From Halobacillus locisalis (GTDB lineage: Bacteria > Bacillota > Bacilli > Bacillales > Halobacillaceae): DNA of 64,000 bases. Of this stretch, positions 1-7,741 are shown piece after piece; the stretch's first letter is position 1, and each line of letters starts with the position of its first letter. A model generated the notes under the pieces. That model was not told where the DNA came from. It did not search any database and saw only the letters and a program-made list of their open reading frames with translations. Position numbers and translations under genes: made by a program. The stretch covers positions 620,001 through 684,000 of the forward strand of contig NZ_JACEFG010000001.1 of NCBI RefSeq assembly GCF_013694105.1. The letters are read 5' to 3'.

Positions 1-1334
1 ATGAGATCCAGACTTCTGATGAAATGAAGGATTGTATTGATCAGTTGAAAGGGAAGGTAGACGACCCTATTATTCAAAAAGCGGTTGAAGAAGCGGAAGA
101 AACGTACGAGAAAACCGCCAAGATTCCGACCGACGAGTATCGTGAATATGTTACGCTTCAGTCCAGAGCAGAATCGATGTGGGAAGAAGCGAAAACGAAC
201 AATGACTTCAAGAGTTTCCAGCCTTATCTTGAAAAGCTTGTCGAGTATAACCGCAAATTCGCCGATTATTGGGGCTATGAAAACCATCGTTATGATGCCT
301 TATTACATAACTTCGAACCTGGGGTAACGGTCGAGGTGCTTGATGAGGTCTTTCCGAAGGTTCGAGAAGCCCTTACCGGTTTACTTGAGAAGATCAATCA
401 TGCTCCCAACCAACCTGATCCAACTGTCTTAGAAGGACATTTCCCTAAGGATGAACAAGCTAAGTTCAGTGAAGAAATTTTAAAACGTATGGGTTATGAC
501 TTCGATGCAGGCCGCCTGGACGAGACCGTACACCCGTTTGCAATTGGGTTGAATACCAACGATGTACGGGTCACAACGAAATATGATGAACAAGACTTTC
601 GTACGGCTATATTCGGTACCATACACGAGGGAGGTCATGCCCTGTACGAGCAAAACATAGACGAGGAATTGGCTTTCACTTCTCTTAGTGGCGGTACCTC
701 TATGGGTATACATGAATCTCAGTCATTGTTCTGGGAGAATTTCATTTCACGAACAGAAGCGTTTTGGGAAACGCATTATGATCTGTTTAAACAGTATGCT
801 CCTCCGAAGTTCGAATCGCTTCCTCTCGATCAGTTTTACCGGGCGATTAATGAAGTGAAACCTTCTTTCATACGTATCGAAGCGGATGAATTGACGTATT
901 GCTTACACATCATGGTGCGATACGAGTTGGAAAAAGCTTTAATTGGTGGTGAAATCGAAGTGGCGGACCTGCCGAAGCTATGGAATGAGAAAATGAAGGA
1001 TTATCTCGGAATCGAGCCAAACACGGATGCAGAAGGTGTGCTGCAGGATATTCACTGGTCAGGTGGGGCCTTTGGTTATTTCCCATCCTATGCGCTTGGG
1101 TATATGTATGCTGCCCAGTTCGCTACACGAATGAATGAGGATTTAGATGTAGAGGCGTGCATCCAAAAAGGGGATTTCGGGCCGATCAAGTCTTGGTTGA
1201 CGGAACATATCCACCAATACGGTAAAATGAAAAAGCCTCTGGAGATTTTAAACGATGTGACGGGAGAAGGACTGAATGCAGATCATATCGTCAATTATTT
1301 GACTGATAAATATCAAAAGATTTACCAGTTCTAA
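1..1334 (+). CDS. ypwA: Carboxypeptidase Taq-type metallopeptidase (M32), 5' end outside window
   Basis: Zinc-dependent carboxypeptidase that removes C-terminal residues from peptides in the cytoplasm. The frame is open to the left edge of the window, so the N-terminus is missing. About 443 residues are visible against roughly 500 in the family. The M32 zinc motif HEGGH is encoded at 624-638, followed by a downstream HES(Q)S stretch and an IRIEADE segment, both typical of the family. The gene ends at a bidirectional terminator facing the lipoprotein gene. The B. subtilis counterpart YpwA lies near bpsA in that genome, as this gene does here; that synteny is from memory. Confidence 0.93.
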   Translation, partial: EIQTSDEMKDCIDQLKGKVDDPIIQKAVEEAEETYEKTAKIPTDEYREYVTLQSRAESMWEEAKTNNDFKSFQPYLEKLVEYNRKFADYWGYENHRYDALLHNFEPGVTVEVLDEVFPKVREALTGLLEKINHAPNQPDPTVLEGHFPKDEQAKFSEEILKRMGYDFDAGRLDETVHPFAIGLNTNDVRVTTKYDEQDFRTAIFGTIHEGGHALYEQNIDEELAFTSLSGGTSMGIHESQSLFWENFISRTEAFWETHYDLFKQYAPPKFESLPLDQFYRAINEVKPSFIRIEADELTYCLHIMVRYELEKALIGGEIEVADLPKLWNEKMKDYLGIEPNTDAEGVLQDIHWSGGAFGYFPSYALGYMYAAQFATRMNEDLDVEACIQKGDFGPIKSWLTEHIHQYGKMKKPLEILNDVTGEGLNADHIVNYLTDKYQKIYQF

Positions 1335-1351
1335 TGTGTCCTGTGTAAAGT

Positions 1352-1386
1352 AAAAGCCAGATGCGATCAATACGCATCTGGCTTTT
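1352..1386. terminator. Bidirectional terminator
   Basis: A perfect 14-bp stem (1352-1365 with 1373-1386) with a 7-nt loop and A/T flanks lies between two convergent genes. It can serve both. Confidence 0.85.
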
Positions 1387-1391
1387 ATTCA

Positions 1392-1940
1392 TTAGGAAAG
1401 TTCTTTCATCATATCTGGAGCAAACAAGCCTGCTTCTTCATATAGAGCGGACAACTGATCGCTGAATTGTGTGAACTGTTCTTCTGCTTTTGTGAAATCT
1501 GCTTCTTGTACATTAGCATCAAGTGCATTTGCTGCTTCTTCATAGTATGCTTGAAGAGAAGCGATAGCTTCTGTGTACTGAGCTTTTACTTCCTCAGGAA
1601 GGTCTGCTTCGACAGTATAGTTCGCTGCTTCTTCAGCTGCTTCGTTTGCTGCTGTTCTGGCTTCTTCACCTGCTGCTTTAATTGCTTCAGCGTCAGGCTT
1701 TTCAGCAGAAGCCGCCTCTTGATAGGCTACAATCTTTGCTTGATATTGTTTGAATGTATCTTTTACATTCATTTGAGCATTAAGAATCTCTTTTTTAACA
1801 TTATTTTCATCTTGTTTTTCTGTTTGTTCTTGAGACTCATCCGAAGTTGCAGAGTCATCTCCGTTGCTGTTTGAGTCGCTGCCACATCCGGCTAATACGA
1901 GCGCTCCAGTAAGACCTAAAGCAAGTAACCATTTTTTCAT
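1392..1940 (-). CDS. Predicted lipoprotein, Glu/Ala-rich
   Basis: A 182-residue protein with a lipoprotein signal peptide: MKKW, a hydrophobic stretch and the lipobox LAGC with the Cys at residue 19. The mature part starts with a Ser/Asp/Asn-rich linker and is then rich in Glu, Ala and Gln, with heptad-like spacing that predicts a helical, possibly coiled-coil, domain. It is expected on the outer face of the membrane. No family is recognised with certainty. It is transcribed alone and shares a terminator with the upstream peptidase gene. Confidence 0.85.
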   Translation of the reverse strand: MKKWLLALGLTGALVLAGCGSDSNSNGDDSATSDESQEQTEKQDENNVKKEILNAQMNVKDTFKQYQAKIVAYQEAASAEKPDAEAIKAAGEEARTAANEAAEEAANYTVEADLPEEVKAQYTEAIASLQAYYEEAANALDANVQEADFTKAEEQFTQFSDQLSALYEEAGLFAPDMMKELS

Positions 1941-2072
1941 GTTGAATTGCCCCCTTTTTCTAAGTACGACCTTTATTCTAGAGGACTTACAGGGGAAAGT
2001 AAATCTCCCTAGGAATATTTGTAAAAGAGCGAAAATTTAGCGTTATTTGATAATAAAAATGGAGGAGGAATA

Positions 2073-2843
2073 ATGATGTACTTGCCTGATTTTAGATTAG
2101 ATGAACAACTGGCCGTTGTAACCGGAGGTACAAAAGGAATCGGTAGAGCCATTGCCCTTTCGTTTGCACAGTCGGGGGCGGATGTCATCCTGATTGCCAG
2201 AAATCAAAAACATTTGGAGACGGTCAGTAAGGAAATCGAATCACTTGGTCGCCGTGCTTACGTGATTGCTGAGGATATTTCAAACTATAAAGTCATTAAA
2301 GAAAAAGTAGAGACCGTTCGGGACGGCAGAACCATTGACGTCTGGGTAAATAATGCCGGGATGAATATACGTAGTGAAGCTGAGGATGTAACAGAAGATG
2401 AGTGGGAGCAAATCATTAACACGAATATGAAGAGTGCCTTCTTTTTATCCCAATATGCCGGATCGATTATGAAAAAAAAGAAGAGAGGAAAAATCATCAA
2501 TATCTCCTCTGTCGGAGGGCATATGGCACTCCGGACAGGTGTCGTCTACGCGATGACGAAAAGTGCCATGATTCAAATGACGAAGAATTTGGCTCTCGAA
2601 TGGGGAAAATACCAAATTAATGTCAATGCGATTGGTCCTTGGTATTTCCCGACATCATTGACGGAAGAACTGCTTCAAGATGATGACTATGTACAGGCGA
2701 TACTAGAGCGCACGCCGCTTAAAAGAATAGGAAAACTGGAAGAGCTTTCAGGTGCGGCGGTGTTTCTTGCATCAGATGCAGGTAACTATATGACAGGCCA
2801 AACCCTGTTTGTAGATGGCGGCATGACAATCTACGGTTTTTAA
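2073..2843 (+). CDS. SDR family NAD(P)-dependent oxidoreductase
   Basis: Classical short-chain dehydrogenase of about 256 residues. The cofactor-binding TGGTKGIG motif is near residue 18, NNAG near 95 and the catalytic YAMTK near 160. The C-terminal FVDGG end is typical of glucose/gluconate dehydrogenase-like SDRs. Substrate unknown. Two consecutive ATGs (2073, 2076) follow an AGGAGG at 2063-2068; the second has the better spacing. The gene has its own promoter space upstream and a terminator directly after. Confidence 0.88.
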   Translation: MMYLPDFRLDEQLAVVTGGTKGIGRAIALSFAQSGADVILIARNQKHLETVSKEIESLGRRAYVIAEDISNYKVIKEKVETVRDGRTIDVWVNNAGMNIRSEAEDVTEDEWEQIINTNMKSAFFLSQYAGSIMKKKKRGKIINISSVGGHMALRTGVVYAMTKSAMIQMTKNLALEWGKYQINVNAIGPWYFPTSLTEELLQDDDYVQAILERTPLKRIGKLEELSGAAVFLASDAGNYMTGQTLFVDGGMTIYGF

Positions 2844-2868
2844 TCTACCGACTTTTCAACGGCAGGCT

Positions 2869-2906
2869 AAAAAAAGCATGTAGCGTTTTGGCTACATGCT
2901 TTTTTT
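2869..2906. terminator. Bidirectional terminator overlapping the CheX-like stop codon
   Basis: A 9-bp stem (2876-2884 with 2891-2899) flanked by an A-run on the left and a T-run on the right. It ends the SDR gene and the convergent CheX-like gene, whose TAG stop lies inside the stem. Confidence 0.85.
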
Positions 2907-3353
2907 GTCGACCATCAATATTAACTTGAGTTTGTGATCGTCCTGTAATGTAACAGGAACATGGAAGGCAAGGTCGAATCCATGGATGCTTGATTCCCCT
3001 TGAATAACGGTAGGAGGCGTAATATCAATAGATATGCTACGCTCGGATACCTTCGTAGATAAATGACCCGCAATCATGTTTGCTAGTTCCCCAGTGAAAG
3101 AATAAAGCATATCGCCTTCTAACGGCATTCCGAACATCTTCTCTCCAACGAAGCCAAAACTCGTATGACTCCCATCAATCAATAAACGGCCGGTCAAATC
3201 TCCTGTCATGCCAATAAGAACACCCAGCTCATTCTGCTTAACCGGCTCATTTGAGCGACTTGGACTATCGATGGTTAACTCAAACGGCAAGATAGAGTGG
3301 ACGGAATCTAAGCTGCCGTTGAGGACTTCTGTAATGGATTGGCTATTAGACAC
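2892..3353 (-). CDS. CheX-like chemotaxis phosphatase domain protein
   Basis: A 153-residue single-domain protein. The segment GELANMIAGHL near residues 75-85 carries the E-x-x-N pattern used for CheY-P dephosphorylation in the CheC/CheX/FliY family. The surrounding pattern (GDLTGRLLI, GEKMFG) fits CheX. It would act on a phosphorylated response regulator in the cytoplasm. No chemotaxis gene is adjacent, so its partner cannot be read from context. It is transcribed divergently from bpsA. Confidence 0.75.
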   Translation of the reverse strand: MSNSQSITEVLNGSLDSVHSILPFELTIDSPSRSNEPVKQNELGVLIGMTGDLTGRLLIDGSHTSFGFVGEKMFGMPLEGDMLYSFTGELANMIAGHLSTKVSERSISIDITPPTVIQGESSIHGFDLAFHVPVTLQDDHKLKLILMVDKKSM

Positions 3354-3472
3354 TATGTAACCCTCCTAATGAACTTCCCTTTGACGTAGGTTTATCATAC
3401 CACATATTTCGACATAGTCCTGTGATAATTTTTCATTATATGGAGCAAAATATAAGTAAAAGGAGGTACATG

Positions 3473-4552
3473 ATGCCTTATATTCTTTCTTCAGGAATAA
3501 AAGAAGCCGAGTTTTATTTCGATCAACAGACGGTTCAAGAACTTGTTTACGAGCTTTTTCCCTTAAAAGATCATGAGAAGAAAAGGTTGATGCCGATCTT
3601 TGAGAATGCCCAAATAAATCAACGTCAATTTGCAGCAAGTCTAGATTGGTTTAAGTTGCCTCATGGGATGCGTGATCGAAATGAATTATATATGGAAAAA
3701 TCAATCCAATATGCAAAGGATGCTATTAAGTCCTGTATGCATTCAGATTTATTGAGATCGTCTATTGCACCTGAGAAGATTGATCATATCATTTTCGTTT
3801 CTTCTACAGGGATCGCAACGCCCACGATCGATACGTACTTAATCAATGAGTTGGGGTTTAAAGATTCCGTAAGGCGTAGTCCATTATTCGGGCTCGGATG
3901 TGCTGGAGGGACGAGTGGAGTGGCAAGAGCCTACGAGTGGCTGAAAGGCCATCCAGACAAAAACGTACTAGTCGTATGTGTGGAATTGTGCAGCTTAACT
4001 TTTCAGGCGACCGATCGCCGAATTGCAAACTTTGTCGGCACAGCGTTATTCGGCGACGGTGCGTCCGCTGTATTGTTGGCAGGAGACGAATCAGAACTCT
4101 TAGAACAATCGTCTTCTCTGGTTCAACTAGGTGAGGGTAGTTCGAGGATTAAGAGGGATAGCATCGATGTCATGGGCTGGCGGGTGGTGGATCACGGGTT
4201 TGAAGTCATTTTTAACAAAAGCATTCCGCGTTTGGTGCGTGAATTCTGGGGCCAGCATATGAAGGATACATTGGAGGAGAGGCAATGGGCAGCGCAAGAT
4301 CTTGCTTTTATTGTTGCCCACCCAGGCGGAAGAAAGGTTCTAGAAGCCTATCAGGAGCTGTTCCATTTACCCGATCGATCCCTAACTTATTCGAGGGACG
4401 TCCTTGCGCGCCATGGCAATATGTCTTCACCAACGGTCCATTTTGTCCTTCATGCTGCGATGATGGATCGACCTAAGAGCGGCACAAAGTCTATGATGAC
4501 GTCATTGGGTCCTGGTTTCAGTTCAGAAATGATCAGTATGGAGTGGGTATAA
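3473..4552 (+). CDS. bpsA: Type III polyketide synthase (alkylpyrone synthase)
   Basis: Chalcone-synthase-fold enzyme that condenses long-chain acyl-CoA with malonyl units; B. subtilis BpsA makes alkylpyrones. The catalytic triad is visible: Cys in GLGCAGG near residue 143, His in VAHPGG near 283 and Asn in RHGNMSS near 317. Start ATG 3473 is preferred over ATG 3470 because AAAGGAGG ends at 3466, giving 6-nt spacing. The downstream methyltransferase starts within the stop codon (TAATG), so the two are translationally coupled. The pairing with bpsB strongly supports the call. Confidence 0.93.
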   Translation: MPYILSSGIKEAEFYFDQQTVQELVYELFPLKDHEKKRLMPIFENAQINQRQFAASLDWFKLPHGMRDRNELYMEKSIQYAKDAIKSCMHSDLLRSSIAPEKIDHIIFVSSTGIATPTIDTYLINELGFKDSVRRSPLFGLGCAGGTSGVARAYEWLKGHPDKNVLVVCVELCSLTFQATDRRIANFVGTALFGDGASAVLLAGDESELLEQSSSLVQLGEGSSRIKRDSIDVMGWRVVDHGFEVIFNKSIPRLVREFWGQHMKDTLEERQWAAQDLAFIVAHPGGRKVLEAYQELFHLPDRSLTYSRDVLARHGNMSSPTVHFVLHAAMMDRPKSGTKSMMTSLGPGFSSEMISMEWV

Positions 4553-5061
4553 TGGAACCTTTAGTGATTGGATTGTTCATCTTTTTGGTTATACAGCGAT
4601 TAAGTGAGCTTGCGATTGCGAGTTCCAACAAAAAATGGATGTTGGCTAGAGGTGGAAAGGAGACGGGGGAGGGACACTATTTTTTGTTCATTCTGCTTCA
4701 TAGTTTGTTCTTTGTGTCCATAGCGGCAGAGTATTTTTGGACACCTTTCCAGCTAACATGGTCATTTTGGGTGGCCCTTGTAGCCTTTATTCTTTTACAG
4801 GTGATGCGAATCTGGTGCATTGCGACTCTTGGAAGAAGGTGGAATACTCGGATAATCATTTTGCCTGATGAAGAGCCGATTCAGAAGGGGATCTACAGGT
4901 TTATGAGTCATCCAAACTATGTGATTGTTTTCTTCGAACTTCTTGTCATTCCTGTGCTGTTTCATGCTTACCTGACAGCCGTTATCTTTCCGATATTACA
5001 TGTACTCGTACTGACCGTGAGAGTACCAGCTGAAGAACGTGCCTTGAAAGAAAGAATGTGA
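4552..5061 (+). CDS. bpsB: Isoprenylcysteine carboxyl methyltransferase-family membrane protein
   Basis: An integral membrane methyltransferase of about 169 residues with four to five hydrophobic segments. The C-terminal GIYRFMSHPNY motif is typical of ICMT/phospholipid-methyltransferase-type enzymes that bind S-adenosylmethionine. In B. subtilis, BpsB (YpbQ) O-methylates the alkylpyrones made by BpsA. ATG 4552 overlaps the bpsA stop; a GTG at 4543 is an alternative that would overlap bpsA further. Confidence 0.9.
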   Translation: MEPLVIGLFIFLVIQRLSELAIASSNKKWMLARGGKETGEGHYFLFILLHSLFFVSIAAEYFWTPFQLTWSFWVALVAFILLQVMRIWCIATLGRRWNTRIIILPDEEPIQKGIYRFMSHPNYVIVFFELLVIPVLFHAYLTAVIFPILHVLVLTVRVPAEERALKERM

Positions 5062-5076
5062 GTATTCAGATTTCAC

Positions 5077-5131
5077 TTGCCTCATCCACAACCATTTGCT
5101 ATACTCTAATCAGAAATGAAAATCATTATCA
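5077..5131 (+). promoter_or_regulatory. Sigma-A-type promoter with Fur box over the start region
   Basis: The -35 TTGCCT (5077-5082) and -10 TATACT (5100-5105) are 17 nt apart. Just downstream, TGAAAATCATTATCA (5117-5131) matches the Bacillus Fur 7-1-7 consensus TGATAATnATTATCA at 13 of 14 defined positions. A repressor bound here would block initiation from the promoter. It controls the small gene at 5148. Confidence 0.75.
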
Positions 5132-5147
5132 TTTAGAGGTGAAAGCA

Positions 5148-5321
5148 ATGATATGGATCACGTTCCTCGTCGTTGTCATTTATAGTTGGCTTATGGTCTA
5201 TATTTTAGCAAAACTAGGCTCGGTTCCCGCTCAGTCGGTGATTAGTATTGTTCGAGGCAACAATCAATCATCTTCAACAGAACATAAACGAAAATATGAA
5301 CATACGATTTCAACCAGATAA
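5148..5321 (+). CDS. Small single-pass membrane protein, predicted Fur-regulated
   Basis: A 57-residue protein. Residues 1-20 form one hydrophobic segment (MIWITFLVVVIYSWLMVYIL), and the rest is polar and basic and probably cytoplasmic. Start ATG 5148 follows AGAGGTG (5135-5141). A longer frame upstream to 5058 would read through the promoter and Fur box and is rejected. Family not recognised. The upstream Fur box suggests a role in iron-limited cells. The stop codon sits in the terminator hairpin. Confidence 0.65.
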   Translation: MIWITFLVVVIYSWLMVYILAKLGSVPAQSVISIVRGNNQSSSTEHKRKYEHTISTR

Positions 5322-5343
5322 CATATGTCTGGTTGTTTTTTTG
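5311..5343 (+). terminator. Terminator of the Fur-controlled small gene
   Basis: An 8-bp stem (5311-5318 with 5328-5335) followed by a run of T. The left arm overlaps the last codons of the small gene. Confidence 0.8.
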
Positions 5344-5454
5344 TTATAATGGTGAAAAAGAACGAATGCTGTCGACTACGGAGGAGACGGCATTGAAGCA
5401 CGATACATAGTCAACATATAGCACATCTAAACGGACGGAAGTAAGGAGCGTCTT

Positions 5455-5742
5455 ATGAATAACGATCATGCACTGGCTTACTATTTAGAGGATTTATGGT
5501 CAAAAGGGTTTAAGCTATCCGATGAGGACATTCATTTCATTTACTTTGGTAAAAATTCGACTAATGCGTCGGAATGGAAAACGATGATTGCTGTCAGGTC
5601 AACACTAAAGTATCAGCATGCATTCGATCCGAGTTTTTTCATTGCAATATTAGAACAAATTGCAAGAGATAGTATCAAGACCAAAAAGCAGGCGTACGAA
5701 GTGTTAGAGAAACGTGGGCTTTCATCTAAACGTGTCACGTAA
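5455..5742 (+). CDS. Small conserved hypothetical protein
   Basis: A 95-residue acidic, mostly helical cytoplasmic protein with no signal or membrane segment. It is preceded by GTAAGGAG (5440-5447). The pattern of an N-terminal SKGFKLSDEDIHFIYFGK block and a C-terminal block ending in LEKRG recalls DUF6123 proteins of Bacillaceae; that assignment is from memory. Function unknown. Confidence 0.7.
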   Translation: MNNDHALAYYLEDLWSKGFKLSDEDIHFIYFGKNSTNASEWKTMIAVRSTLKYQHAFDPSFFIAILEQIARDSIKTKKQAYEVLEKRGLSSKRVT

Positions 5743-5804
5743 CGGAGGCTTAAGAAGAGGTGTTCGATGCGATGTTTCATCAATGCATGAAGGATCTTCT
5801 ATAC

Positions 5805-5842
5805 AAAAAAATCTCGGAGGAATCATCCCCCGAGATTTTTTT
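5805..5842. terminator. Bidirectional terminator
   Basis: A 13-bp stem of A-run plus ATCTCGG (5805-5817) pairs with CCGAGAT plus T-run (5830-5842). It lies between convergent genes and can stop both. Confidence 0.85.
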
Positions 5843-6230
5843 ATACATTCCTCAATTGCTTACGAGCCAACTGATCGGCTTGCTTGTTTTGCTTTTCCGG
5901 TATCCATTTATAAAACACCATAGCAAAGTGAGGTTCTAATTGTTGGATCATCGTTACGTAAGGCTGGAACCGTTGATTTTTCGTAAAGGCTTGATCCATA
6001 GTGTCTACCACGATTTTAGCATCGGAGCGGATCGAAATGATTTCATTCGGAAATTGTTCTTTGCAAAGTTCTAAAGCACGTATCACAGCTAAAAACTCAG
6101 CTTCATGATTGGAATATTCTCCTAAAAAGAAACTGTATTCTGTGAAATGCGTGCCTTGTTTAATAACTACGCCTGCTGCACTTGGTCCTGGATTACCACT
6201 TGCGGCAGCATCAGTAAATACCGTAATCAA
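5841..6230 (-). CDS. ypdQ: RNase HI-like protein
   Basis: A 129-residue RNase H fold protein. The acidic active-site set is visible: Asp in FTDAAASGNPG near residue 7, Glu in NHEAEFLAV near 43, Asp in SDAKIVV near 70 and Asp in ADQLAR near 119. It is expected to cleave RNA in RNA-DNA hybrids, although the B. subtilis homologues vary in activity. The start is TTG 6230, preceded by AGAGGAG at good distance. The gene ends in the shared terminator and is next to the queuosine transporter, as in B. subtilis ypdP-ypdQ. Confidence 0.85.
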   Translation of the reverse strand: MITVFTDAAASGNPGPSAAGVVIKQGTHFTEYSFFLGEYSNHEAEFLAVIRALELCKEQFPNEIISIRSDAKIVVDTMDQAFTKNQRFQPYVTMIQQLEPHFAMVFYKWIPEKQNKQADQLARKQLRNV

Positions 6231-6256
6231 TTTTCTTCACTCCTCTAACGAAGGAT

Positions 6257-6925
6257 TCAATCCCAACGTTTAGCAATATAAAGAAATGGTGTGTCAATGG
6301 CCGCTACCACGAATTTGATCAAATAGGTGGTCAGGAAGATTTCCAACCATACATCAAATGGATAGAGACCATAGAAGGCAATCGCGCAAAATATGGCGCT
6401 GTCGAGTAGTTGACTGACCATAGTACTTCCGTTATTTCGGATCCACAAAGTGCGGTCACTTGTAAATACCCGTTTCAAGCGAGCGTAAAGCCAGACATCA
6501 AAGTATTGACTTACGATGTAGGCAATTAAACTACCAATCGCAATAGATGGGACGATGCCGAACAGCGTTTCCAGTGCTGGTTGGGCAATATCATTCTCAC
6601 TAGGTTGAAACCTTAGTGCCAGCTGCATGATGACCGTTAGTAAGATTAACGTTGAAAACCCCATCCATACCGCTTTGCGTGCTTCTTTTTTGCCGTATTT
6701 TTCATTCAATATGTCAGTGGCTAGAAAAGCCGTGCCATAGACGATGTTTCCGAGTGTGGCGTTCAAACCGAAGATTTCGATCGTTTTCACGACTTGAATA
6801 TTCGCAAGAACGGTAGACATCCCGATCCAAACGAATAAACCGGATTTTCCGAATAGACGATACATCGTTAATAAAAGAGTAAAATTTATGAGAGCGAATA
6901 GTATCCATAATAGTTCGTTACTCAA
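6257..6925 (-). CDS. ypdP: Queuosine precursor transporter (YhhQ/VUT family)
   Basis: Integral membrane protein of 222 residues with about six hydrophobic segments. Family signatures include NIVYGTAFLATDILNEKYG in the N-terminal half and the SQLLDSAIF segment near the C-terminus. It is expected to import queuine or preQ precursors. The frame is open to 6982, but AAGGAGGT (6936-6943) lies inside it and precedes TTG 6925 by 10 nt, so TTG 6925 is chosen. No preQ1 riboswitch was recognised upstream. Confidence 0.82.
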   Translation of the reverse strand: MSNELLWILFALINFTLLLTMYRLFGKSGLFVWIGMSTVLANIQVVKTIEIFGLNATLGNIVYGTAFLATDILNEKYGKKEARKAVWMGFSTLILLTVIMQLALRFQPSENDIAQPALETLFGIVPSIAIGSLIAYIVSQYFDVWLYARLKRVFTSDRTLWIRNNGSTMVSQLLDSAIFCAIAFYGLYPFDVWLEIFLTTYLIKFVVAAIDTPFLYIAKRWD

Positions 6926-7110
6926 TGGTTTCGTTACCTCCTTAGTTTTGGTAGCGCGGGAATTCTCGAACCGCGGTTGCACAGCCGTCTATTATATAGG
7001 CTTAGCGCTACTATTTCAAGAATCAATCCAATAATTAATTGAGGTATTCCTAAATTACCGAGGTGCTGTTCGAGGGGAGAGTAGGAAAACGGTCATGCAA
7101 CGTTTTCTAT

Positions 7111-7146
7111 AAAAAAGCGGTGACCCTGTAAGTAGGATCACCGCTT
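7111..7146 (-). terminator. Terminator of first cold shock gene
   Basis: A 10-bp stem (7117-7126 with 7135-7144, with one G-U wobble in the minus-strand RNA) followed on the minus strand by a U-run. It lies just after the cold shock gene. Confidence 0.8.
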
Positions 7147-7155
7147 GGGTTTTAT

Positions 7156-7356
7156 TTATTGTTTAACAACGTTAGCCGCTTGTGGGCCGCGGTCGCCTTC
7201 AACGATTTCGAAAGTGACTTCTTGACCTTCTTCAAGGGATTTGAAACCTTCTTCATTAATAGCAGAGAAGTGTACGAATACATCGTTTCCACCCTCAACT
7301 TGGATGAAGCCATAACCTTTTTCAGCGTTGAACCATTTTACTGTACCGTTTTGCAT
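7156..7356 (-). CDS. Cold shock protein (CspA/CspB family), copy 1
   Basis: A 66-residue single OB-fold RNA chaperone. RNP1 (KGYGFI) and RNP2 (VFVHF) are intact; these bind single-stranded RNA and DNA. ATG 7356 is chosen because AGGAGG (7366-7371 on the minus strand) is 9 nt upstream; the frame extending to 7455 is leader sequence. It is about 80% identical by eye to the second copy at 36059. The mRNA has a leader of about 150 nt with unusual pairing (separate entry). Confidence 0.95.
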   Translation of the reverse strand: MQNGTVKWFNAEKGYGFIQVEGGNDVFVHFSAINEEGFKSLEEGQEVTFEIVEGDRGPQAANVVKQ

Positions 7357-7510
7357 GATACGAATCCTCCTAAAAACTTTCACGTTACACGTGGGAATTA
7401 CTAACAAACAGTAATGACCATAAAAAATCCCATAGCGGCCACGGAATCTAAACACCGAGCACTTCTATGGGAACTACTGTTATTTATGATTCCGTATTAC
7501 TTATTTGCTT
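7357..7510 (-). promoter_or_regulatory. Structured 5' leader of cold shock gene 1
   Basis: Four 8-nt arms occur in the minus-strand RNA in the order A (7495-7488), B (7472-7465), A' (7448-7441), B' (7435-7428). A pairs perfectly with A' (ACGGAATC/GATTCCGT) and B with B' (TCCCATAG/CTATGGGA). The interleaving allows either a pseudoknot or two exclusive hairpins. B' is followed by six U, so B-B' resembles an intrinsic terminator. A further small hairpin (7381-7393) lies 10 nt upstream of the ribosome site. The same layout is seen before the second cold shock gene. Confidence 0.6.
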
Positions 7511-7516
7511 ACACCC

Positions 7517-7545
7517 AATATATCGCAATCCATTTTCAGCGTCAA
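7517..7545 (-). promoter_or_regulatory. Promoter of cold shock gene 1
   Basis: On the minus strand, -35 TTGACG (7545-7540) and -10 TATATT (7522-7517) are 17 nt apart. Initiation near 7510 gives a leader of about 150 nt. The remaining 7546-7741 holds the upstream region of fhs; no clear feature was seen there. Confidence 0.7.
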
Positions 7546-7741
7546 CAAGTGCTAATGAATTTGTAAATCGCGAATTTTAAGGAGGATGCGTAGATATCTT
7601 TTGATAAGAAAAGTTGGCAGTGTTAAAAGCTTTATATAAGAAGAATTTTCTCTTTTCACAGATTTTTTCAATAAATTTGATATCGGACGGGTTTTCGTGA
7701 GTTACAATGAAGAGTGAAATCGTATGAAAGGTGGACTAATA

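Noticed and set aside
1467-1874. 135-residue open frame opposite the first lipoprotein gene
   Set aside because: Cys/Phe/Leu-rich translation is the expected antisense shadow of Glu/Ala-rich coding sequence; the lipoprotein has a clear signal peptide and ribosome site.
5714-5923. 69-residue open frame crossing the bidirectional terminator
   Set aside because: It runs through the terminator and into the RNase HI-like gene on the other strand, with no ribosome site.
6926-7110. preQ1 riboswitch upstream of the queuosine transporter
   Set aside because: No preQ1 class I or II pattern could be found on the minus strand; the region shows only a plain ribosome site.
7587-7640. Short ATG frame directly behind GGAGG upstream of fhs
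   Set aside because: The ATG abuts the GGAGG with no spacing and the 17-codon product has no recognisable features.
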